From NCBI RefSeq assembly GCF_000264905.1, contig NW_006763135.1:2083428-2147427 (forward strand): a stretch of DNA of 64,000 bases, written 5' to 3'. Position 1 is the stretch's first letter, and each line of letters opens with the position of its first letter. The stretch comes from Stereum hirsutum FP-91666 SS1. Taxonomy: Eukaryota > Basidiomycota > Agaricomycetes > Russulales > Stereaceae. A model generated the notes under the pieces. That model had not been told where the DNA came from. It did no database searches and worked only from the letters and a program-made list of their open reading frames with translations. Position numbers and translations under genes: made by a program. Shown in pieces: positions 39,428-50,379 of this stretch.

Positions 39428-40386
39428 GATAGTTGAGATTGAGTACGAGTGGGGTATGCGGGGGATGGAAGAGTTCGTTGGGAGCTGAGGGCGCTGCAGG
39501 GGATGGTGCGAGGGCCTTATAGAGAGTCTGGGTAGAGGCTATGACAGAGCGGTACAGCAGAGGTAGCGTGGAAGGCAAGGAAGGCTGACGCCAAGGGGTG
39601 TTGTTGATGAAGCGAGAAGAGAACGAACGTGAAGGAAAGCACAAGAGACGAGCTTATTATACGCGAGCGGCACTGACTCTCGCGTCCACGTTTGTTCATC
39701 CGGCTACTTTTCTCCCCTCGGCTTCTCCCGCCGCGCTTATTGCCGCCACTCCCGCCACCGCCGCTGACTCCTATGAAATTTTCTTCGCGGCGCTCAAGTT
39801 TTTTTTTTGTGTTCAGAATTTGGCCGAGGACCGTCTACTGTAGCTCCGGCAGCCGGTCCATTGTTGTACAGACTCCTATCGTAGTTGTATCAGTACACCG
39901 GTACTTACGATCCAAGTGATGTAACTGTGGCCCACGGTGGCTTCGCGAAGTCCATGAGTCAGAACATAAGAACAACTCCAGACTGGGCAGCGGGCAACTG
40001 TGCCGCCTAATGAAGAGATAGCCACCACCAAGCTTGGCTTGGACGACGAGCCTGAGACGAGCTGAGACGAGCCAAGACTCGGCGAATCGAGGACTTCACT
40101 GCATCATGAGCCGCCCATTGCACTGGACAGCGATGGGAAGGCTTGGGTGAGCCGCCTAGAGCGGAATCGTGGAAGCGAAAAAGGTTCATGAGAGCGTAGG
40201 AAAGTTGTAGAAAGGCGCGCAAGAGACGCGTTTGAAGTTTGAACGTTTGAACCTGTTTGAACCATTTCGACACGCACGTGCGTGGCGTACAGAGGCCCTT
40301 GCTGCTTGTAATGCTCCCCTCTTCTCTCTATTTCTGTTCTTGTCTTCGATGGCACACGACCTGAACACTATCTGCATGCCGCTTCC
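39428..40386. other. Divergent promoter region upstream of PPN1
   Basis: About 960 bp. Short open frames only. The stretch 40038-40085 has an imperfect GACGAGC repeat. No RNA gene or mobile element recognised. Confidence 0.5.
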
Positions 40387-42987
40387 ATGATCTCTCTCAC
40401 CCATTTTCTCATCTTTTCTCTCTTTTTTCCGGGTGCATTTCTTGCGCCGACGCAGGCCCCACTCACTACGCGTGAGTTGCCAAGAATCACCGTTTGGACT
40501 CCTCGTTTCTCTGTTGACGAGCCTGAGCACATCCACACGATAGCGGCGCGGCGTGCACTTCGCGGTCGCTTTCTCCATGTCACTGACATCCATCCCGACG
40601 CACACTACGTTACCGGGTCGTCTGAGTCGTCTGCGTGCCACAGGAAGAAACCCAAGAAGGAGAAAGCGCGGGCAGGGAAATACGGGACACCACAGTGCGC
40701 TCTCTGCCCATCCTTTTGTCTACTATGTAGATGGATATGATATGTTGTTGACGGCCTGTGCAGCAGCGATTGCGACTCGCCGCTACGGTTGACCAATCAC
40801 ACGCTAGACTTTCTCGAGAAGAATTGGGCATCGGAAATAGATTTCGTCATCTGTGCGTCTCTGTCTTGTGCTTCACGACCCCTCGATTCGTTCCATTCGT
40901 TCTAAGCGCGCAGTCCTTTCGTCTCTCGTTCAGGGACTGGAGACAATGCTAGGTGAGCGTACTTACTACCGGTCTCTTGGGCCAAGGCTTCCCCCGTTGA
41001 CGACATGTTCAAGACACGACAACGATCGGAAGCTTCCCCGGACGTTAAACGAGATATACGACCTGAATCGGGCGGTGGCGAGACGGATGGAAGAGATCTT
41101 TTTGTCGAGGGGGATACCAGTTGTGCCGAGCTTGGGTGAGTCTCAGCGCATAACGAGGTCTTCGGTTTGCTGATATTTCGCGTGTAGGGAACAACGACAT
41201 TTGGCGTAGGTGTCGTGGAAGCAGCATAACTCCTTTGACTCTCATGCTGACGAACTTATGTTGACAGCACATGTAACTATCGAATTAGTTGACCTAACTC
41301 TACTATACCGATCTAACTCTCTATAAACCCAGAATATTCTCATGCCAGGTGAGTTCATCGTTCATGCTGGAAAGGTGAGGCTCTGATACTTCCATCGTAG
41401 GACCCAACAACATCATTAGTCAATTCTCATCGTGAGTCTCTGACCTCTTGCTGTCTTCCGATCGCTAAGACAGCGTATGAAGAATATGGAGGAATTTCGT
41501 CCCTTTCGCATCCTATCAGGTCTTTCAACGCGGAGCATACTATTCTACGGAGGTCATACCCAATCAAGTGGCCGCCATCAGCCTAAACACATTATATTTC
41601 TATGACTCGAATAAAGGTCTGCACAGAGTCATAACCGGTCGTGCTCCCCCAACATCCTCACAACTTTTCGTACATACAGCGGTCGGCGGATGTGAATTCG
41701 GTGATCGAGACGACCCCGGAAATCTTCAACTGGACTGGCTAGAAGTACAGCTCGAGACGTATCGTGAGAGAGGGATGCAAGTGAGGGGTGTTCATTCTGG
41801 TGACTTCATGTCCCGTCCTTTACAATCGACTGTGCGTTCTAGGTCTGGCTTACAGGTCACGTACCTCCATCTTCTGGAAATTACTTCCCCGAGTGTGTGA
41901 GTGTGTTTACGCATCCGAAAAGTCTTTTGTTACCGCTGATCTTTTCTCCTTGAAGCATGTCCGCTATGCGGAACTCTCGTTGAGGTTTCAAGATACGATT
42001 TTGGGCCACATCTACGGGGTGAGTGTTGAAAAGATGCTGGTTTGAACAAAACACTCATCTTGTGTTCGAATCATCCGCGTATAGCACATGAACAACGATC
42101 ATGTGCGTGAAGGTTTCCGTTGTTGCATGTTCTGATATTCGGTACTGATTGATCGCCATAGTTCTTTTTCGTAGAGGCGGACGACCTGCAATTCCCTCCA
42201 TCATCCAAGAGCGATGCACGCAAGCCCGGAACGTTCGCACATGATGAATTATATGAAAATCTCATTGAAGACTTTGCGACTCTGCCTCAGTCGCCGAAGA
42301 AGACGAACTACGACAACTACGGGGTCGTCAACGTCTCGCCTTCTGTTGTGCCCAATCCATATCTTCCTTCTTTCAGGATCTTCTCGTACAATGTGACAGA
42401 GGCTGAGCGAGCTGAGGAGATAAAGGCGGAGAGTCTGAAGAAGAAGACGAAGAAGGATCGGAAGCCAGGGCACAATCACGGCGCTGACGAGCGGGACAAG
42501 CTCTGCAAGGAAGCCGAATATCAGGAAAGCTGGCGATGTCAACTTCGAGAACCTTGGCATTCTGATGCCGCAGCACCGAGCAGACGGAATACGCTCTGGA
42601 CGCCGCTGGGGTACGCGCAGGTACGGCCGGCCCTGTGTGCGAATCACGAAACTGTCAGACTGACTGTCAGGTTGATTTAATTAGTACTACATCCCGGAGC
42701 GACAGCTGGTGAACAGGACACATCGGCCCAAGTTCAAGCTGGAGTACTTGACGTACGAGCTCGAGGCACTTCACGCGCAGGACGTATCGGAGAGCGGGAA
42801 ATACGAGTACCCAGTGCCTCTGCGGCATCTGCCCCATGCGGTGCGCCAGGGGAAGGGGGCGAAGTACGCGCCGTACGGGCTGAGGGACCTGACGGTGTCG
42901 TCGTGGGTGGGGCTTGCGTCGCGGCTGGGGGGCAGGAAGGAGAAGAAGCTTCGTAGACGGTTTCGGAAATACATGTACCAGGACTGA
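40387..42987 (+). CDS. PPN1: Endopolyphosphatase Ppn1, 15 exons including a 5-nt microexon
   Basis: Vacuolar metal-dependent enzyme that cuts inorganic polyphosphate chains. Exons: 40387-40694, 40764-40852, 40934-40952, 41014-41135, 41188-41205, 41268-41272, 41333-41348, 41401-41431, 41483-41616, 41680-41780, 41843-41896, 41956-42018, 42085-42102, 42162-42620, 42685-42987 (579 aa). An N-terminal hydrophobic signal/anchor is at residues 2-20 (LTHFLIFSLFFPGAFLA). Metallophosphatase motifs in order: HVTDIHPD (64-71), WTGDNARHD (133-141), GNNDIWPHN (180-188), GHVPPS (286-291), GHMNNDHF (320-327). The basic KKPKKEKARAGKYGTP and the C-terminal YYIPERQLVNRT are typical of the family. Five exons are shorter than 20 nt, and Pro186-His187 depend on the 5-nt exon. 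Confidence 0.92.
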
Positions 42988-43356
42988 GGGTGTATTATAG
43001 CACGAAAGGGGGATAGAGGGCCCGGGCCGGGGGACGGCGGGAGAATAAATGGATGTGGAATGATGTCGGGGTTGCCTTGACCACGGAGTGTTTCTCTACT
43101 TACCGCCTGCTTTGTTCTTGAATTCGTCGCCGCCGCCGTCGCCGCCGTAGACCGACCGGGAAGCTGCCATCGCGCGCCGCTTACCCGCCCCTTTTGCTGC
43201 CCCCGCCACTGCACCTTCTTCTCTTTTCTTCTCCTCCATCGCCTGCAGCCTCGCCTGCCCGCTCTTTCGCCTCTTTCTCATCCTACTCGACGTCGCCCGG
43301 CTGGCCCGCCTAGACCTTCTACTGTCCTTACCTTTTCACTTGTCTCTCTAATCTGC
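42988..43356. other. 3' region of PPN1 and promoter of the RFX gene
   Basis: About 370 bp. The left part holds the PPN1 3' end; the right part is CT-rich just before the RFX start. Nothing else recognised. Confidence 0.5.
43044..43049 (+). terminator. Polyadenylation signal of PPN1
   Basis: AATAAA 57 nt after the PPN1 stop codon. The cleavage site is not known. Confidence 0.4.
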
Positions 43357-46300
43357 ATGGCCGCCGTGAACATCCACATGATGGCGAACGTTCCCCTCGA
43401 CTACCTCCCCCTCGACGCCCACTCCAGCTCCAACTCCGTCTCCTCCTCCGCCCCCAATTCCCGCCCCCACTCGTCCCAGGGCGGCCTCATCCGCTCCTCC
43501 GCCAACATGGGCCCGCTATCTGCCGAAGACCTCTATCGCGCCTCTTACCAGCTTGGGCGGTCCTCCCAGATCGTCAACGATCACGCGCGCACCTCTTCCC
43601 ACTCCTCCGCCTACTCCCTCCCCTCGACAGACATCACGTCTCCCGCCGACTCTCCACCGAACCACAACCTGCACCATCCGTCCTTGAAGGGCCATATCCG
43701 CGCATCCCACATCCGCGCGCGCGCCGCAGCCTCCCCCTACCCCCGGGATGCAGAGAGCGTCCACTCGTCCTCCAGCGAGACAGAAGACATCTCCCTCTTT
43801 CTCGCCGCAAACTCGCCAGCCGACTACCACGCCATGTTCTCTGGCGGCCACCACCTCCTCCCCACCCACGAACCGATGCAGACCGCTGGCGCTTTCGGTC
43901 GCATGACCCTCAGTCCGGATCACACCCTCGAGAAGCTGGCCGCCAACGTGCGGGCCGCGACGACGACGAGTGCATCGGACAGGGCGAAACAGATCTTCGT
44001 GCAGGCTTGGTGCGTTTTTCATTATCATTCCACGAGTTGCTCGCATTCACACTCAAACGTGTCGCAGGTTGACGGCGAACTATGCGCCGTACCCTGATGG
44101 CAATGTTCCGCGGCAGGGCCTCTATTTTTCGTACAGGAGAGTCTGCGATCAGTATGGGATTCCTCACATCAACACGGCCACGCTTGGAAAAGCGATCAGA
44201 CTCTGTTTCCCCACGATCAAGACGAGGCGGCTGGGTGTGCGAGGGAATAGCAAATATCATTGTGCGTGGATGCGATCTTTCTTTTATTGTCCTCCTGATG
44301 CGATCTCACTACTTGATCCATACAAACAATCAGACTGTGGCATTCGGCCCGCGACCTCGGCGGAGGCGGAGTGGCTGCAGGACTACATCCGCAAGTCGAA
44401 CAACACCGCCGCGCAGCAGTCGGTGAACGCGGCGCGACTGGCGAACGAGCAGGCGGGTGCGTCGAATCGCGGCGAGGACGGGTCAGACGGGGACGAGGAC
44501 GACGAGAGCGAGGGCGCAAGCTCGGGTAATGTGTCAAAGCGGAACTCGCTGGTGCTGAACAATGGGGTGAAGAGCCCGATGCTCTACGCGGAGGACCTCG
44601 CGGACAAGACCCCGACGGCATCGTCCCTGCTCTCCCACGCCCAGGCCGCCCCCCGCGACTTCCCCGCCCACGCCACCATCCGCCGCCATCCCGGTCAGGA
44701 AGCGTCCTTGCCCGTTCAGGCCCACTCCGTCGGCCCGACGCCCTCGTACCTCTCGCCCCAGCAGCCCAGCTCCGTGCGCCACCTCCCGCACTTCCCCTCC
44801 ATCGACGACGCCGTCGGCTCAAATTCAGCCTCCCCTCACGGCATCGCCGCGCGCGAGGTCTGGGGTTGGTTCTTGGATCATCTCGATTCCCTCCTCGAGA
44901 GCGTCAGGTTCTTCCGCTTTGATCAGTTCGAGATGCACGTCCGCACGTTCTGGTCCAACCTCGGCGGCAACCACCGTGAAGTTGTGCATGCTCCCGCCAT
45001 CGCAGGCTTGATGGCGAAGGGAGATGCCATTGTTTATGATGTACGTCTCACCCCAAGTCTCCTTTGTCCTCCCTTGTCGCTCAACATGTCCTGCGCCACA
45101 CAGGAAATTCTTGAGGTTCTGCGATCCCAGCTTCTCTCCTCGATTCCATCCGCCGCCTTGACCAGTCTGCGACAGCTGGCGGACAAAATGGAAAAGATCC
45201 TTTTGGTATCTCTCGAAAATTACGGTAACACCTTTGTCGAACCCAAGGTCGAATTGGGCGCACGCTTTGGCCACCTCGTTTGTACGTCATACCTACCTAC
45301 CTTCTTCCATTGCCGAACGCTGAACCCTCTTCTAGTGCGCTTCTTGGATATTTATCAAGTCACGCAGGCCCTTAATACTGTTCTCACCAATCAGAAGCAG
45401 CTCAGCGAGATGCGCCGGTCATGGGAGAAGATCGACTTTGAGTCCGTCCGCAATCAGTCCGCTCTCGTCTGCAACTGCCGACACGAAGATCTCGTGCAAC
45501 TACTCGAAGTCGAGTTCCGGAGCCTGATGGAGAGTCTCACGAAGAGCGCAGAGCCCGTTCGAGACGTCATGGCCTGGGCGGACAAGTGCTGCGAGAGGCT
45601 GATGGGCGGTCACGGAGGCCCTGACGACAGGAGCACGATGAGCTCCAGGAGCATCTTGATTCGGTGGGGCTATGTGACGAGCCAGGTCATGAGGGATTTG
45701 GTGAGTCCAATCCGGTTGATTGGTATCTTTGACCGCTCTCTCACCCCTTCCTTCCAGACTATTCGCAGCGATCCAACTTTCGGAGCGTTCCAGATCCTCA
45801 AGCTGTTCTTGGAGTGCGTGAATCTCTCTCGTTTCCTAACAATGACATCTACTAATATAACACGAACAGTGACTGGATCGCCTTGAATGTACTGCGTAAC
45901 GTCGCACTCTCCACCACATCCGTCGCCGCCTCCGTGGAGCCCGTGATGCAACAACAGTTCTTCACGCTCTCACCCATGGTCGGCCAAGAAAACTTCGGTA
46001 GCAGTCTTGATACTCGCTCACAGCATCCCATGATGAACCACACACCCACAACCTCCAGCATGCTTGCGGCGTTGCAACAGGATTCGTTCTCGGCCAACCT
46101 CGACGGGACATCGTACGGTCACGAACCGTTCGGCTTGCAGGCCTTCATGGATACCTCTACCGCTCCAGATGACCACCTCGGCAGCGTGCACGCTGGCCTC
46201 GCTTTCACCGACTATGCTCCCGGAAATAACCACACGTTCGACGTTGCGGCATTTACTCCTCAGGACTTGGGTATCGGCTCGGCACCTGGATCGAGCAACG

Positions 46301-46359
46301 GGGACCACGAGCAAGCTGAATTGGAAGGTGTGAAGTCTGAGGACGCAGGGTCTGCTTGA
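43357..46359 (+). CDS. RFX1: RFX-family winged-helix transcription factor
   Basis: Nuclear DNA-binding protein of the fungal RFX group (S. pombe Sak1, yeast Rfx1/Crt1), which binds X-box sites. Exons 43357-44009, 44068-44261, 44334-45040, 45104-45281, 45336-45700, 45758-45813, 45870-46359 (880 aa). The RFX DNA-binding domain crosses exons 1-3: WLTANYAPYPDGNVPRQGLY, YRRVCDQYGIPHINTATLGKAI, CFPTIKTRRLGVRGNSKYHYCGI (about residues 217-286). Downstream helical extensions (REVWGWFLDHLDSLLESVRFF; SEMRRSWEKIDFESVRNQSAL) match the conserved RFX B/C and dimerisation regions. The N-terminus is Ser/His-rich and the C-terminus acidic, as in activation or repression tails. Confidence 0.9.
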
Positions 46360-47184
46360 TCGCAATCGGGATACCACTGGACTTATCTATTCGTGTTTTC
46401 TTCTGCTTTCATTCATGGGTTGTTTTCGGCATCGGTGTGTGATCTGTTGTGCGTCCGGATTTACCTTACAATTCAGTGCGGCCTAATTATTTTCAAGTAT
46501 TCTTAGTCCCCCTCCTTCTTTTTCCATCCGTATTGTTAAACCACTTCGCTTTCCAGTCTACGACTTATTTATACAGCTTTTATGTTCGTCGATCGCTTGC
46601 TTCGATTGCTGCCTGCCTCCTCCCCGTCCCTCTCATTCGAACACCGTTCTGTATTGACTCTTTCTCCTCCTCCCTCTCCCTCTCTATCTCTACTTATTCT
46701 CCTATCGCGCTGATCGCTTTCTGCAATGACGTTTTGTCTTTATGGTCTGGCTTGTCCCACCCCGCTTCTGAACAAAGTAACCATTGATACCTCTCTCGCT
46801 TGATTTAACTCCCTCCGGATGGAGACTCTGAGAGCGCTTACCCCCTTCTTTCGTCGTACCATCTTGCCGTCGATTTCATTCAGTACATACAGCAGCCAGA
46901 GATAGCATCCGCACGATGCTTCATTGAACGTAAATATCGTGTAGTATGTATTCCACGACGCTGCCCCACAGCTCAACCACGATACTTTTTCCCCTCATCT
47001 GTGTTCGGCGCACGACCTCTAGGCGTTGTCTCCGTCAAGCGCGTGCAAGATCAAAAATATCGTTGAGTGAGGAGGGGACTTGAGATTTCCGTATTAATTT
47101 TCCAATGAAGGCAAAGATCACATAGTTATAAATCGACTCGACAGTCCGTGCCACGGTACGAACGCACAGCAAGCAAGCGAGTTA
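46360..47184. other. Convergent 3' region between RFX1 and BFR1
   Basis: About 825 bp, T-rich at 46380-46760. No supported exon or RNA gene. Confidence 0.5.
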
Positions 47185-47250
47185 CTATGCCTCTGCCTCT
47201 GCCTCTGCCTCAGCTTCCGCTTCCGCCTCCGCTTCTGCCTCCTGCTCCTG
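47185..47250 (-). repeat. Coding hexanucleotide repeat at the BFR1 C-terminus
   Basis: Imperfect GCCTCT/GCTTCC units encode about 11 alternating Glu-Ala residues that run to the stop codon. Confidence 0.8.
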
Positions 47251-49096
47251 CACCTCCTCCAACTTCTGGTCCACCGCCGCCTCTGGCAGAGACGTCGAGA
47301 TCTCGTCGGCGACAGCAGGCGTGGGCGCAGGCTCGGGTGGCTTCTCGCCGTCTCCGTTCGGTGGCTCGATGGAGGCAGACGCGGGTGTTGAGGACGTCGT
47401 GCCGCCGTTCTTGCCCTGAGTGATGCGCTTAATGTCGGCTTCGGCTTTCGCGATGGCCTCGGCGGTGACGCGAGCCTGGTTCGCCTCGAACCATGCTTTT
47501 TTCGTCTTGAGGTCTTCGATGACGCGGGAGATGTCCGTGGAGTTTGCAGGGGGTGGGATGGAGAGGGAGAGGAGGGCGGAGAGGGTGGCGAGGGGGATGT
47601 TGACGTTGGTCGCAGTGGCGGGGGCGCTACCGTTGGCGGATGGGTCGGGAGTGGTGGAACCGCTGACGGCGGCTTTGGGACCGCCTTTCTTTCCCTTCTT
47701 TCCCTTGCCACCGACGAAGTAAGATTCCTCCTCTGCGCCCTTCTTCTTCTTCAGCACCATGCCATCGCCCGGACCCTCCTCGACCTTCCGGATGTCCAGC
47801 TTCGGCTCGTTCTCCAGGCTCTTCGCCAAAGACGACGCACTGGACGCGGTCGAAGGCTTTCCCGAGAAATAGTCGATGAGCGTCTGACAGTCCTCGATCT
47901 GGACCTGGAACGCAGGCTGCTCTGCCTCCTCCCTCAACCTCGTCGCCAACTCCTTCTTCTTCTCCTCTTCCTCCAACGCCCGCTGCGCACGAGCCCTCTC
48001 CGCCCTCCTCGCCCGATCCTCATTCACCTTCGCCCAGTACTTATCGTTCGCCTCCCGATACCGCTGCGCCGACTCGCGCTTCTCATTATAGAGCGTGTCG
48101 AGCTGTGCCTGCAGCGCGTTCCGCTCGTCAAAAAGCTTGTTCCGGCTCGCGAACACCTCGTCCGACTCCTTCTTCATCTCGTCCAGCTCGGCCTTGATAG
48201 CGTCGTACCGGTCAGAGACGGCCTTGGACTCGGGGTCGTCGAGTTGTGCACGGAGCGCGTCCGCTTTGGCTTTGTCGGCGTCGATGGACTCGAGCTCGGC
48301 TTGGAAACCTTCGACGGTTTTGCGGGAACGGCGGGTTTGGCTGATTTCTTGGAGAGCGCGCTTTTCGTCCGCGAGCTTCATGCTGCCGGATTCGACTTGC
48401 TTCTCCAGGTTCCTGGTTGCGAGCGGCGCGTGTGTATCAAGTCAGAATTGAGAGAAAGAAGAAAGGGCAGATGGGGTGGGGACCTACTTGATGTGTGCAT
48501 CAATTTCAGCGACCGTTTTGAACGGGGTCTTTCCCCTAGCGGTTTGGAGGTCCTTGGACTACACGACGGAAAGTCAGCGCGTCAGTCAGATTGAAAGTTC
48601 GAATGGTCGTACCTTCTTTTGGATGTTCTCTTGAATGGCCTTCAATTGGTCAAAGACCTTACCCCGAGCCTGCTTGTTCGTCGACTGCTGACCACGAATA
48701 CCGTCGAGCTCAGTACGGAGAGCATTACGCCTGTCGTTACCAGTGCCAGACTTGCTGACGAGACCTATCTTGTCCTTGACTGCACCCTAGAGTGTAACGA
48801 ACGCGCAAGACGAGTGAGGCACGGTTCGTGGAAGGCAGAACATGGTATGCGGGGGACAGAAGAGAAGCACGCACGACTTTGAGCTGGAGGGCATCAATCT
48901 CGGACTTGATGCGTGCTTGTTCGGCGTCATAGACAGCCTTGTCAGGTCTCGAAGAACCGCCGACGGTGGCAGCAGCGTCCTCCTTCGCCACGTCTCCATT
49001 CGACTTGGTTACAGCGGGAGCGGGTGCAGCTGAGCCGTTCTGCTTGCCATTTGGTTTCTTTGCGGCAGGAGCAGCTTTAGTTTTTGGGGCGGACAT
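47185..49096 (-). CDS. BFR1: BFR1-like polysome-associated coiled-coil protein
   Basis: Homologue of yeast Bfr1, an RNA-binding protein of ER-bound polysomes and mRNPs. Exons 49096-48875, 48786-48613, 48558-48488, 48412-47185 (564 aa). After a Lys/Ala-rich N-terminus, the conserved part begins RPDKAVYDAEQARIKSEIDALQ and RNALRTELDGIRGQQSTNKQAR, then a long coiled coil (KQVESGSMKLADEKRAL to RALEEEEKKKELATRLREEAEQPAF). The block QIEDCQTLIDYFSGK and the KKKKGAEEESYFVGGKGKKGKKG stretch are family features. The protein ends in a run of alternating Glu-Ala, encoded by tandem 6-bp units. The 5' intron positions leave the frame intact. Confidence 0.88.
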
Positions 49097-49385
49097 GATA
49101 TAGAACGAGAGAAACCAAGAGGGGGTGTGGCGAAAGGAGCGGGGGTGGGAGAACGCGACGAGTCGAGTGGGCAATACGTGGAACGAGTTGGGCGCGTCGC
49201 TGGCGTTCGTCCAATCTTTTCCGTTCCATCCCACACCTGCCCCTTTCGTCAGCTACAACACGTAACATCAATGTCTTCGCCACTCTACACACTTTGCTGC
49301 CCAACAAGGGACATGTTCACGCAGAGCATCAGAACGTCAAACAAAGAGTACCCAGGAATGTGCAAAAACAAAAACAGTGATACGG

Positions 49386-50127
49386 TCAGAACACGATCGC
49401 CTGGTCCAGCTTCGCCACCTCCTTACAGCACTCCTCGTACAGCTCCCGGTAATCATCGTCCTTCTCGCTCTTCTCGCCCTCCTTCCGCTTCCCCGCCCTC
49501 TTCGAGTCCGGACACACCATCACGCAGCTCGTCGGTCGCTTCGTCGAGCTCGCGTGGCCCAGCTCCTCCTTCGAGCTCACGAAGACGTATGGTATTTGTG
49601 CTTCTTCGCTCATCACCGGCAGGTGCGAAATGATGTCGATCGGTGTGATGTCTGCTGCGAGTATGAGCAGCCTGTGGAAATGGAAAGCGTCAACATAATA
49701 GAAAGAAAATGTTGAATTATTCGAGACAAACCCTCTCTCGCCCTTACGGATCCCCTTCGCCACCTCCTTCACCCCGCGCTTGACCTGACGCGCTTTCGAC
49801 GCTGCAAACATGCAATCCAGTCAAACCTCCATGTTTCCTGATTTGAAGAACGAAGATATCACACGTACCTTTCTTGATCGTTTTGTGTAGCTTCTTCAAG
49901 AGCTTTTTCTGCGCTAATGGGTGCGCTATTGGCGAGAGGTCCTCGACGTTGATCACGACCTCTTCCTTCTCCTTTTTGGACGATTTTGTTGGGCTCTGGA
50001 ACGACAATGATGCGGAGTATTAGTGATAAAAACGCAAGACTCGCAATGCAGGGCGACGGACCTGAGCGTCGGCCATCTCGACATCCTCGGCCTCAACCTT
50101 CTTCTTTTCAGACTTGTCTTTGGCCAT
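49386..50127 (-). CDS. NHP2: H/ACA snoRNP protein NHP2 (L7Ae family)
   Basis: Core protein of H/ACA snoRNPs for rRNA pseudouridylation. Exons 50127-50062, 49995-49869, 49801-49732, 49671-49386 (182 aa). After a Lys/Glu-rich leader, the L7Ae fold is built across introns: SPIAHPLAQKKLLKKLHKTIKK, ASKARQVKRGVKEVAKGIRKGERG, LLILAADITPIDIISHLPVMSEE, IPYVFVSSKEELGHASSTKRPTSCVMV. RGVKEV and the P(Y)VFV...LG core are the kink-turn RNA-binding features. The C-terminal ~35 residues (LYEECCKEVAKLDQAIVF) are present. All conserved blocks are intact. It is divergent from the JMJD7-like gene across 252 bp. Confidence 0.92.
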
Positions 50128-50379
50128 TTTTCAAGTAGAGAACAGACGTGGACAGCGTGTCAAAATATAAACCAGAGAACGAAAAGAAACAGAAAACCGA
50201 GAAGTAGCGGAGGGAGAGAGTACAAGCAGTGGTGGAGGTGAAGAACCTCGCAAACTTGCGGCCAAGTTCGTCATTTCAAATTGTCCTCAGCTCGATCAGG
50301 CCTGTGTGGCGTAAGACTGGCCTCTTGCATTTACTGTCTCTCTCCACAAACCTGAAGTCCGAGGCTTTCGCTGAATATT

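Noticed and set aside
41180..41215. PPN1 reading straight through ATTTGGCGTAGG as a coding extension
   Set aside because: An in-frame stop follows and the conserved Pro-His would be missing; the microexon model fits the family.
43070..43088. X-box-like site (GTTGCC...) upstream of the RFX gene, suggesting self-regulation
   Set aside because: Only the first half-site fits; the second half does not match the inverted repeat.
44217..44822. 201-codon minus-strand open frame rich in Arg
   Set aside because: Antisense to the RFX gene exon; Arg/Ala/Gly-rich composition is typical of a GC-rich shadow.
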